A DNA stretch of 64,000 bases from positions 372,001 through 436,000 of the forward strand of contig NZ_JABJVX010000001.1 of the NCBI RefSeq assembly GCF_013155465.1. Reading direction: 5' to 3'. The stretch is from Alterinioella nitratireducens. GTDB taxonomy: Bacteria; Pseudomonadota; Alphaproteobacteria; Rhodobacterales; Rhodobacteraceae. This document shows, piece after piece, positions 33,537 through 41,257 of this stretch (position 1 is its first letter; each line of letters starts with the position of its first letter). Made by a program: the position numbers and the translations under genes. Under the pieces are notes generated by a model. That model ran no database searches, was not told the origin of the DNA, and was given only the letters and a program-made list of their open reading frames with translations.

Positions 33537-34868
33537 ATGACTGAAATCGTGATAAAATCCGCCAGCCTGATCCTGACGATGGATGATGCGGCGCGGGAAC
33601 TTGCCGGCGTCGACATCCGGGTACGGGACGGCGTGATTGCCGAGATCGGCGCGGGCCTGACGGGCGGCGAGGCAATCGACGCCGCCGGATGCCTGGTGAC
33701 ACCCGGCCTCGTCAACACGCACCACCATCTCTACCAGAGCCTGACCCGCGCGGTGCCGCAAGCACAGGACGCGCTGCTTTTCGGCTGGTTGCAGACGCTC
33801 TACCCGATCTGGGCCCGCTTCGGCCCGGAGGAGATACATGTCTCCGCGCTCACCGGTTTGGCCGAACTGGCGCTCTCGGGCTGCACGCTGACCTCGGATC
33901 ACCTCTATCTCTATCCCAATGGCGCGCGGCTGGATGACACCATCGCCGCCGCCGCGGAGATCGGCATGCGCTTCCACCCCACCCGTGGCGCCATGTCCAT
34001 CGGCGAGAGCGATGGCGGCCTCCCGCCCGACAGCCTGGTCGAGCGTGAAGCCCACATCCTGAACGATTGCATCCGTGTCATCGACGCGTTCCACGACCCG
34101 GCCGAGGGCGCCATGTGCCGCGTCGGCATCGCGCCCTGTTCGCCCTTTTCGGTCAGCCGCGATCTGATGCGCGACGCGGCGATCCTGGCCCGTGACAAGG
34201 GCGTGATGCTGCATACGCACCTGGCCGAGAACGACGAGGATATCGCCTATTCCCTGGAGAAATTCGGCTGCCGCCCCGGCCAATATGCCGAAGACCTGGG
34301 TTGGACCGGCGATGATGTCTGGCATGCGCATTGCGTGAAACTCGATGGGCAAGAAATTGATCTCTTTGCGAAAACCCGCACCGGGATCGCGCATTGTCCG
34401 TGTTCCAACTGCCGGCTTGGCTCGGGCATCGCGCCCATCCGGGCGATGCGCGATGCAGGCGTCAAGGTGGGGCTCGGCGTCGATGGCTCGGCTTCCAACG
34501 ATTCCGGCAATCTGGTGGCCGAGGCGCGCATGGCGATGCTCTTGCAACGGGTGCAGAGCGGCGCCGACGCGATGAGCGCGCGCGAGGCGCTGTGGATCGC
34601 CACGCGCGGCGGGGCGGAGGTTCTGGGGCGGCATGATTGCGGCCAGATCGCGACCGGCAAACGCGCCGATATCGCGATCTGGGACATGTCGGGCGTCGAG
34701 GCGGCGGGCAACTGGGACATGGGCGCGGCGTTGCTTGCGGGACCGACCCGCGTGCGCGACCTGCTGGTCGAGGGCCGCCGGATCGTGGCGGGTGGCCAGA
34801 TCACCAGCATTGACCTGGCCGGCACGCTCGCGCGCCAGCGCAGCCTTGCCGCGGCATTGATGGCATAG
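33537..34868 (+). CDS. 8-oxoguanine deaminase / amidohydrolase (AtzA-TrzN-like)
   Basis: Metal-dependent deaminase of the amidohydrolase superfamily; this subgroup deaminates 8-oxoguanine to urate. The 443-residue protein shows VNTHHHLYQSLTRAVPQAQD (metal His pair, about 58-77), the HTHLAEN motif (~222-228), WHAHCVKLD (~262-270) and GVDGSASNDSGN (metal Asp, ~316-327). The metal ligands are complete. I use the ATG at 33537; one at 33519 is in frame. Other aminopurine or triazine substrates are possible. Followed 13 bp later by a CAP-domain gene. Confidence 0.85.
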   Translation: MTEIVIKSASLILTMDDAARELAGVDIRVRDGVIAEIGAGLTGGEAIDAAGCLVTPGLVNTHHHLYQSLTRAVPQAQDALLFGWLQTLYPIWARFGPEEIHVSALTGLAELALSGCTLTSDHLYLYPNGARLDDTIAAAAEIGMRFHPTRGAMSIGESDGGLPPDSLVEREAHILNDCIRVIDAFHDPAEGAMCRVGIAPCSPFSVSRDLMRDAAILARDKGVMLHTHLAENDEDIAYSLEKFGCRPGQYAEDLGWTGDDVWHAHCVKLDGQEIDLFAKTRTGIAHCPCSNCRLGSGIAPIRAMRDAGVKVGLGVDGSASNDSGNLVAEARMAMLLQRVQSGADAMSAREALWIATRGGAEVLGRHDCGQIATGKRADIAIWDMSGVEAAGNWDMGAALLAGPTRVRDLLVEGRRIVAGGQITSIDLAGTLARQRSLAAALMA

Positions 34869-34881
34869 GCGGGATGGGCGC

Positions 34882-35292
34882 ATGATCCCCCGGCTTGTCC
34901 TCTTCGTCGTCCTGGTACTGCTGCCAATCCCGGCAGAGGCCGACCTTGCGCTGAACGCCTATCGAGAAGCGGAAGGGCGCGCGCCCCTGCAACGGATGGG
35001 CACGCTGGACGCCACCGCCGCGAGCCATGCCGCCGATCTGGCCGCGACGGGCCGCCTCAGCCATGAGGGGCGCTATGGATCGGATGTCATGGAGCGTGTG
35101 CGCCGCGCGGGGCTGACGCCCTGTTTCGTGGCCGAGAACATCGCCCTGGGGCAGGCCAGCGATGCCGCCACGCTGTCCGCCTGGGCGGCGTCCCCCGGCC
35201 ACCGCCGCAACATGCTGGACCGGCGCGCGACGCTTTACGGCTTCGCCTCCGACGGCACAATCCGGGTGCTGGTGCTGGCCTCTCCTTGCTGA
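34882..35292 (+). CDS. Secreted CAP/SCP-domain protein
   Basis: A 136-residue exported protein of the CAP (SCP/PR-1) superfamily. A signal peptide (MIPRLVLFVVLVLLPIPAEA) precedes the domain: LNAYREAEGRAPLQRMGTLDATAASHAADLA, LSHEGRYGSDVMERVR (CAP2-like His) and FVAENIALG, WAASPGHRRNMLD (CAP1-like GHRRNML). Bacterial CAP proteins are of unknown role, possibly envelope or lipid binding. Located 13 bp after the deaminase gene, likely co-transcribed. Confidence 0.87.
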   Translation: MIPRLVLFVVLVLLPIPAEADLALNAYREAEGRAPLQRMGTLDATAASHAADLAATGRLSHEGRYGSDVMERVRRAGLTPCFVAENIALGQASDAATLSAWAASPGHRRNMLDRRATLYGFASDGTIRVLVLASPC

Positions 35293-35399
35293 CCGGACAC
35301 CCTTTCATTTTGCCATAAATACCTGCGCCGCAGGCTGCCGTCGCTCTCTGCCAGGCACCGTCCCGGACGGCATGGGCCCCTGCCTCACCACAGGCGCCC

Positions 35400-35421
35400 G
35401 CAACTGCGTCCACGCAGTTGC
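35400..35421. repeat. Near-perfect palindrome in the CAP-mgtE gap
   Basis: GCAACTGCGT and ACGCAGTTGC arms meet around a CC centre (one base off the GTCGAC centre of the palindrome at 51522-51541, whose AACTGCGT/ACGCAGTT arms are the same). A CCGTCCCGGACGG dyad lies at 35358-35370. The 215-bp gap also has a minus-strand-oriented GGTATTTATGGCAAAATG tail motif (35308-35325). Confidence 0.6.
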
Positions 35422-35507
35422 CCCCGTCATTTCCGGCAGCCTTCCCCCTGTCATCTCCGCACCCGCCGCTTTATGTTGAGCCCGAACAGCGACCCGGGGG
35501 CAGGCCT

Positions 35508-36896
35508 ATGGCAAAAGACGAGTTGAGCGGCACGGAGGGCTACGAGGACGCCTATGCACTGGATGCGACGCTCTACGAGGATGTCATCGCGGCGGTCGAT
35601 GCGGGGGACGAGGCGCGGCTGGACGCGCTTTTCGAACCGCTCCACCCCGCCGATATCGCCGACCTTCTGGAACAGATGTCCTCGGGCGAGCGGGCCGAGC
35701 TGCTCGGCGCCTACAGCCGCGCCATCGACGGCGAGGTGCTCTCCGATCTCGACGAGGTGCTGCGCGAGGAGGTCATCTCGCTCCTGCCCGAGGGCGCGCT
35801 GGCCGAGGCGGTGCGCGACCTGGAAAGCGACGATGTCGTGGACCTTCTGGAGGATATCGAGGATGCCGGGCAGCAGCAGGCCATCCTCGGCGCGCTCGAC
35901 GATGATGACCGGGCGGCGGTCGAGGCCGCGCTCAGCTATCCCGAGGACTCCGCCGGCCGCCTCATGCAGACCGAGGTGGTCCGCGTGCCCGAGTTCTGGA
36001 GCGTGGGCGAGACCATTGATTTCCTGCGCAGCCAGACCGAGGATCTGCCCGAACAGTTCTATCACGTGATCCTGGTCGACCCGCGCATGAAGCCGGTGGG
36101 CAACGTGACGCTCGGGCGGCTCCTGTCCACCCCACGCCCCGTCATGATGCGTGATCTGGTCGAGGAGATGTTCCGCACCATCCCCGCCGACCAGCCCCAG
36201 GCCGACGTGGCCTATGCGTTCAACCAGTATCACCTGATCTCGGCCCCCGTTGTGGATGCCGACGGGCGGCTGGTGGGCGTCATCACCATCGACGATGCCA
36301 TGATCGTGCTGGAGGAAGAGGCCGAGGAGGACATCCTGCGTCTCGCCGGTGTCGGCGACAGCAGCCTCAGCGACCGCATTCTCGAGACCACGAAACGCCG
36401 CTTTCCCTGGCTCTTCGTCAACCTGATCACCGCGATCCTGGCCTCCGCCGTCATCGCGCAGTTCGAGGAGACCATCGCGCAATTCGTGGCGCTGGCGGTG
36501 CTGATGCCGATTGTGGCCTCGATGGGCGGCAATGCCGGAACCCAGAGCCTGACCGTCGCGGTGCGCGCCATCGCCACGCGCGACCTCACCGGCTCGAACC
36601 TCATGCGCGTCGTCCTGCGCGAGGCCGGGGCGGGCCTGATCAACGGGCTGGCCTTTGCCCTCGTCATGGGGCTGATCGGCTATTTCTGGTTCGCATCGGC
36701 CGCCCTTGGCGGCGTCATCGCGGTCGCCATGGTGATCAACCTGGTGATCGCGGGGCTTGCGGGCGTATTGGTGCCGGTGACGCTGGAACGGCTCAAGATC
36801 GACCCGGCGCTGGCCTCGGGCGCGTTTGTCACCACCGTGACCGATATCGTGGGCTTCTTCGCCTTCCTGGGGCTGGCGGCGGTGGTGCTGCTCTGA
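35508..36896 (+). CDS. mgtE: MgtE magnesium transporter
   Basis: Mg2+-gated channel of the inner membrane. The 462-residue protein has the MgtE layout: an acidic N-domain (about 25-140, DALFEPLHPADIADLLEQMSSGERAELL), a tandem CBS pair (145-270, PEDSAGRLMQTEVVRVPEFWSVGETIDFLRSQ), then five membrane helices with RRFPWLFVNLITAI, MPIVASMGGNAGTQSLTVAVRAIA (pore signature) and the final TVTDIVGFFAFLGLA. The ATG at 35508 is chosen; 30 upstream codons in frame are Pro/Ser-rich and unlikely. Regulated by intracellular Mg2+ binding to the CBS region. Confidence 0.96.
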   Translation: MAKDELSGTEGYEDAYALDATLYEDVIAAVDAGDEARLDALFEPLHPADIADLLEQMSSGERAELLGAYSRAIDGEVLSDLDEVLREEVISLLPEGALAEAVRDLESDDVVDLLEDIEDAGQQQAILGALDDDDRAAVEAALSYPEDSAGRLMQTEVVRVPEFWSVGETIDFLRSQTEDLPEQFYHVILVDPRMKPVGNVTLGRLLSTPRPVMMRDLVEEMFRTIPADQPQADVAYAFNQYHLISAPVVDADGRLVGVITIDDAMIVLEEEAEEDILRLAGVGDSSLSDRILETTKRRFPWLFVNLITAILASAVIAQFEETIAQFVALAVLMPIVASMGGNAGTQSLTVAVRAIATRDLTGSNLMRVVLREAGAGLINGLAFALVMGLIGYFWFASAALGGVIAVAMVINLVIAGLAGVLVPVTLERLKIDPALASGAFVTTVTDIVGFFAFLGLAAVVLL

Positions 36897-36930
36897 CCCA
36901 GGCTTGATTTCACCGGGACCAGCGCGCCTT

Positions 36931-37041
36931 CCTTGGTCTGAAAATATCCTGGGGGATCGTCATTGTTGCGCCATTGGTCCGGGCGACACTGGCGACGGGG
37001 CGAGCCCCCCAACCGGTCGGATTGCCGAAGGCAATTCGAAC
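36931..37041 (-). repeat. Two-hairpin 3' element, copy 2 (downstream of the PilM/PilP-like gene)
   Basis: Minus-strand reading: ATTGCC/GGCAAT hairpin (37020-37034), GGTTGGGGGGCTCG, then ~50 bp of unrelated sequence, then CCCCCAGGATATTTTCAGACCAAGG. The C/G hairpin seems split by an insertion relative to copy 1. Confidence 0.65.
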
Positions 37042-37071
37042 CTACCGATCCGGATCGGCGCAGCGCCTGCG

Positions 37072-40000
37072 TCAACCCGCCGGCATTTCCAACGTGATCG
37101 TGCGGCCGCGCTTGATATATTGCAGGGCATTCTCGCCGATCGCGGCGACCTGGCCGCCATCGAGGCGATCGCCGCGCTCGACCGTGACGAAGCGGCCCGA
37201 GGGCAGGCGCACCAGCGCGCGCCGGTCCGACGGGCTGCCGGAGACGCCGATCAGGTTGATCCGGCGCAGGTTGATCGCGTTTTCCTGGGTCGCGGCGCGG
37301 GTCACCGAGGCCGAGCTGGGGACCGAGGGCTGCACCGTATCCGAGATGCTGGCGGCTACGACGGGCGCGGGCTCGGTGCTGTCGGCCTCGCGCGCGGTCT
37401 CGACCAGTGCCGCGAAATTCGCGGGCCGGGTGGACGGCACGAAGGAGACCGCGACGGCCATCGGGCTGTCGCTCGTGATCTCGGCGGGGTCGGTCCCCAG
37501 GGCGAGGGTCTCGGCCTCGGATTCTGTCACTTCGGCGGTGGCAAGTTCCTGGATCGAGGCGGGGCGCGTATCTGGCCGGATGCGCGCCAGTTCGGAATAG
37601 GAGATGCCGCCCAGTATCTGCCGTTCGCGGGTTTCCTGCAGATCGGCGGGGCGCTGATCGGGGCGCAGCGCGGCCAGCACGGCGGTGTCGATCGCGCCTG
37701 CCGTCGGATCGGCCTCGCCCGCTGTGCCATCGGCCTCGGCCTCGGCGGCGGCCAGGGCTGCCGGGTTGTCGCCGGGGCGCGGCCGCGGCGTGACCTCCGG
37801 CGTGCCCGCATAGATCAAGATACCATCGGGGTTCAGCGCGCCTTCGGCCTCCGGCACGACCAACCCGTTATCATCGAAGACAAACTCCGTGTCTGGATCG
37901 ACCGGAATGGTTTGCCTGCGCGGCAGGTCGCCCGCGGGATTGAAGGCGGGGACGGGCAGGGCGATGGCGTCATGGATGGTGACGGGGGGATCGAGGCTGG
38001 CCAGCAGAACATCGTCCAGCGCCTCTTCCGGCACCGGCAGGTCGATCACCGGCGGGCGCTGCCAGATGCCGGTGCGGGCATAGAAGGCCTCGTTTTCCGC
38101 GCGTGTGGGCAGGAGCGTCTCGGGATCGACGCGCGGCGCGACCGGGGCAAGATCGAGGTCGGCGTCGATATCGGGCAGAAGCTCGGGCGCCTCCGGCGTC
38201 TCGGCGGGCACCTCGGGCGCGCTGGCCTCGGGCTGCAGGCCCGCGATGCCGTCGCCCGCGGTCCCGGCCTCGGGCAGGGCGGGCGGCGCGGCGATTTCGG
38301 GGGCGGGTTCGGAGACGGTTATCACCGGCTCCTCCCGCCCCATCCCGAGCCAGCGCGCAAGCGCGGTGTCGGGCAGGTAGAGCGCGGCCCAGATCGCGAT
38401 CAGGCCGAGCACCGCCAGCAGGATCAGCGTCAGGATCAGACCCGCGCGCAGCGACGGACCCTTGGGCCTGGACATCGCCTCGCGCGCCAGAAGCCCGCCG
38501 GTCAGCGAGGCATCGGCATCCGTCATCGGCGCGGTCGGCGCGGGGGATTTCCGCCCGGCCGCCTTTTCCGCGCGCCGCGGCTTGGTGGCGGGCGGCGGCG
38601 CGATGGTGGCGGGTTTGGCGGCGGGGTTTTCCTGGCGCTCCTGCGCGGAGTCGGCAGCCGTGCCGCTTTTCGCGCCGGGGCGTCGGGCCAGCGTCTTGAG
38701 CCGCGACCGGATCGAGCCGACCGGGGTTGGTGTCGGAGCCGCCTCCGCCCCTGCCTCCGCCTCGGGCGCCGGGGCCGCGCCGGTCTGCGACTGTTTCTTC
38801 GCGCTCAGCCGCTTGCCCATGCCCGAAAGCCGCCCCCGCCGTGCGGGTTTCGCGGCCCCCCCCGCACCGGTCGCGGTCGAGAGCGGCGGCAGGTCGGGGC
38901 GGGGCACAGGGTCGGAGGAGGACAGGCTTGTGCTGGCGCGCTGCGCCTGGAGCTTGGTCCGCGTCAGCGGCGGCAGTTCCGGCGCGGGACCGGCGGCAGA
39001 GGGGCGCGCGGGGCTGGTTTCCGGGTCGTCAAGCGGATCGGGCAGGGTCTCGCCGCGTCCGAAGCGCGGGCGGTCGCCCGTGTCGTCCCCAGTGTCGTCG
39101 CCCATGTCGTCGCCCGTGGCGGTGCCGCGGCTCAACTCGGGAGGGGAAATACCGAAGCGCGGCGGGCGCGAGCCGATCCGGTCGGCAACGGCATCGTCCG
39201 GGTTGTCGCGATCCCGGCGCAGGCCGAAACCCTCCGGCAGGGACAGGGCCGAGAGTTGCACCTGCGCGGCGTTTTCGGCGTTGTCCCGCGTGGTCTCGAC
39301 CGCTGTGCCGGTCGCGGGCTTCGCGGCCTTGGAGGGGGCCTTGACCGCGTCTCCGGTGACGGGATCGGGGGCCGGGCCGTCCGCCCCTTCGGCGGCTTCT
39401 GGCGGGTCGGTCCTGTCCTTCGGCTCGTCTTTCGGCTCGTCTTTCGGTGCGGGTGCGTCCTTGGTCTTGGCTGTCGCCGCCTTCGCCGCGTCCTCGGCCT
39501 TGTCGGGCGCTCTATCGGCCTCAGCCTCGGGCACGGCCTCCTTTGCCAGTTCCGCTGCTGCTGCCTCTGCGGGCTTGGCATTCGACTTGGGCCAGCTGTC
39601 GCGCCCGAACTCGATCTCGGTCAGCGATGCGGTCCAGTCTGGTTCGCGGTCGAACAGCGCCACGCCCGGAAAGCGATTGTCCACGGGCCGCGCGGCAAAG
39701 CCCGCCGGCTCGAACCCGTGTTCCTTGGCGAAGCTCTCGGCCTCGGCCAGGGTTTCGCGCGCGACGACCGCCAGCTTGACCCGGCCATATTCCAGCGGCG
39801 TGTAATCGAAGGCCAGATCCTCGACCGGGTAGGGCGTCAGCCCCTCCAGGCCGCTGCGAATCTGCTCCAGCCGATCCTCCTCATCGGGGCCGGGCGCGGT
39901 CAGCGACGTGAACAGAACCTGGTCGTCGGGCAGGACCACCAGCGTGGTGAACTTGCCATCCGCCCGCTCCTCGGCCCGCTTGCGCAGAGCGGTCAGCGCG

Positions 40001-40119
40001 ACCGACAGGTCGTCCACATCCAGCGGCGTATCGGCCAGCACGGCCCAATGGCCCTTTGGCTGGCGATGCGCCAATGCGATTCCATCGGGTGATAGAAACA
40101 GAGCGAATTCCGGTGCCAT
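37072..40119 (-). CDS. Large single-pass protein with PilM/GspL-like N-domain and PilP/GspC-like C-domain
   Basis: A 1015-residue protein I do not recognise as a named gene. Residues 1-160 resemble the actin-fold N-domain of PilM/GspL (MAPEFALFLSPDGIALAHRQ, GLEGLTPYPVEDLAFDYTPL, VKLAVVARETLAEAESFAKE). A ~390-residue linker rich in Ala, Pro, Asp and Lys follows, then one membrane helix at about 557-580 (AGLILTLILLAVLGLIAIWA). After another disordered acidic region the last ~67 residues (INLRRINLIGVSGSPSDRRA to ITLEMPAG) resemble the HR domain of PilP/GspC. Start ATG at 40119; 32 upstream codons rejected. No pilus or type II secretion genes nearby. Confidence 0.7.
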   Translation of the reverse strand: MAPEFALFLSPDGIALAHRQPKGHWAVLADTPLDVDDLSVALTALRKRAEERADGKFTTLVVLPDDQVLFTSLTAPGPDEEDRLEQIRSGLEGLTPYPVEDLAFDYTPLEYGRVKLAVVARETLAEAESFAKEHGFEPAGFAARPVDNRFPGVALFDREPDWTASLTEIEFGRDSWPKSNAKPAEAAAAELAKEAVPEAEADRAPDKAEDAAKAATAKTKDAPAPKDEPKDEPKDRTDPPEAAEGADGPAPDPVTGDAVKAPSKAAKPATGTAVETTRDNAENAAQVQLSALSLPEGFGLRRDRDNPDDAVADRIGSRPPRFGISPPELSRGTATGDDMGDDTGDDTGDRPRFGRGETLPDPLDDPETSPARPSAAGPAPELPPLTRTKLQAQRASTSLSSSDPVPRPDLPPLSTATGAGGAAKPARRGRLSGMGKRLSAKKQSQTGAAPAPEAEAGAEAAPTPTPVGSIRSRLKTLARRPGAKSGTAADSAQERQENPAAKPATIAPPPATKPRRAEKAAGRKSPAPTAPMTDADASLTGGLLAREAMSRPKGPSLRAGLILTLILLAVLGLIAIWAALYLPDTALARWLGMGREEPVITVSEPAPEIAAPPALPEAGTAGDGIAGLQPEASAPEVPAETPEAPELLPDIDADLDLAPVAPRVDPETLLPTRAENEAFYARTGIWQRPPVIDLPVPEEALDDVLLASLDPPVTIHDAIALPVPAFNPAGDLPRRQTIPVDPDTEFVFDDNGLVVPEAEGALNPDGILIYAGTPEVTPRPRPGDNPAALAAAEAEADGTAGEADPTAGAIDTAVLAALRPDQRPADLQETRERQILGGISYSELARIRPDTRPASIQELATAEVTESEAETLALGTDPAEITSDSPMAVAVSFVPSTRPANFAALVETAREADSTEPAPVVAASISDTVQPSVPSSASVTRAATQENAINLRRINLIGVSGSPSDRRALVRLPSGRFVTVERGDRLDGGQVAAIGENALQYIKRGRTITLEMPAG

Positions 40120-40301
40120 TGATGCCTCTGATGCCGTTCGGTCAGATCGGGCCGCGAATCCCCCCGGGACGGCCCTCATCCTGAAAACCCGGTCTCTATA
40201 GCAGGAATTCGCCAAGGAAAACCTACTGCCGCCCGACCGGGTGCGGGTTGGCGGAAATCATCCTAAGCTCTTTGGGCAAAATGTAAAAGGAAAGTCGCCG
40301 C

Positions 40302-40994
40302 ATGAAACCTATTGTCCTTGTTCTGGGTCTGATCCTGGCCGCCCCGGTCGCAACTCCGGCCCTGGCCGATGATCCCGCAATCCTGACGGTAACCGGACGC
40401 GGTGAGGTCCAGGCCAGCCCCGACATGGCGACGATCTCGCTTGGCGTCGTCACCCGCGATGCGGCCGCTGCCGATGCGCTGTCGCGGAACTCCGCCCGCA
40501 TGGCGCGCATCTTCGAGGTGCTGCGGGGGGCCGGTATCGCCGAGGCGGACATGCAGACCACCCGCTTCGATCTGACCCCGGTCTGGCAGGACGCGCGCGA
40601 GGGCGGCGGCGACCCGGCCCGGATCGAGGCCTACCGCGTGACCAATGCGCTTGCCGTGATCGTGCGCGACATCGACGCGCTCGGCGAGGTGCTCGATGCG
40701 GTGGCCGAGGCCGGGGCGAACGAGTTCCGCGGCATCAGCTTCGGCCTGCAGGAGCCCGGGCCCCTGACCGACGAGGCCCGCATCGCGGCGGTGGAGGCCG
40801 CGCAGGCCCGCGCCGCGCTCTATGCCGAGGCGGCGGGCGTCACGCTTGGCGATGTGCTGGAGCTGTCCGAGCAGACCGGCCCCGAGCCGCGCCCGCAGAT
40901 GATGGAGATGGCCACGCGCAGCGCGGTCCCGGTGGCGGAAGGCGCGCTGTCCCTCACGGCGCAGGTCACGATCACCTACGAGATCGAAAACTGA
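40302..40994 (+). CDS. SIMPL-domain (DUF541) exported protein
   Basis: A 230-residue exported protein with a signal peptide (MKPIVLVLGLILAAPVATPALA) and one SIMPL/DUF541 domain: ILTVTGRGEVQASPDMATISLGVVT at the start, GVTLGDVLELSE and VTITYEIEN at the end. Relatives (BP26/OMP28 of Brucella, E. coli YggE) form periplasmic rings and are linked to oxidative stress tolerance. Divergent from the PilM/PilP-like gene. A RIME-like repeat follows its stop by 16 bp. Confidence 0.92.
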   Translation: MKPIVLVLGLILAAPVATPALADDPAILTVTGRGEVQASPDMATISLGVVTRDAAAADALSRNSARMARIFEVLRGAGIAEADMQTTRFDLTPVWQDAREGGGDPARIEAYRVTNALAVIVRDIDALGEVLDAVAEAGANEFRGISFGLQEPGPLTDEARIAAVEAAQARAALYAEAAGVTLGDVLELSEQTGPEPRPQMMEMATRSAVPVAEGALSLTAQVTITYEIEN

Positions 40995-41009
40995 ACCCTG
41001 TCAAATGAT

Positions 41010-41116
41010 TAGAGCATGTCGATCAAAAGTGGGAACCGGTTTTGAGCTTCTCGGACATGCGTCATCAAGAGGTTAGAGGGCGCCTGCGTGAATGCGAATG
41101 AACGCGACGAACTCTA
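41010..41116 (-). repeat. RIME-like dispersed repeat, copy B (inverted)
   Basis: 107-bp element, reverse complement of copy A at 30814-30919 with about five differences and one indel. Starts TAGAGCATGTC and ends GAACTCTA. Lies between the SIMPL gene and the 3' element of metY, 38 bp from the latter, the same neighbourhood as copy A. Confidence 0.88.
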
Positions 41117-41154
41117 ACGCATGCCCGTTACCCTTAACGCGCGCGCCCTCATCT

Positions 41155-41251
41155 TCATTTTGCCAGAAATACCTTCGGGGGGTGTGGGGGGCGGGGGGTG
41201 TGGGGGGCAGACAGCCCCCCACGGATCGGATTGCCGTCAGGCAATCCGACG
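41155..41251 (-). repeat. Two-hairpin 3' element, copy 3 (downstream of metY)
   Basis: Minus-strand reading: CGGATTGCC/GGCAATCCG hairpin (41227-41248), TGGGGGGC/GCCCCCCA hairpin (41202-41221), a C-rich run, then GAAGGTATTTCTGGCAAAATGAAG. Directly downstream of the metY stop. Confidence 0.75.
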
Positions 41252-41257
41252 CAAAGG

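Noticed and set aside
36904-40092. 1062-codon open frame on the plus strand
   Set aside because: Antisense of the PilM/PilP-like gene; its translation is low-complexity Arg/Gly/His-rich sequence without any domain, typical of a shadow frame in high-GC DNA, and the minus-strand protein has a membrane helix and domain-like ends.
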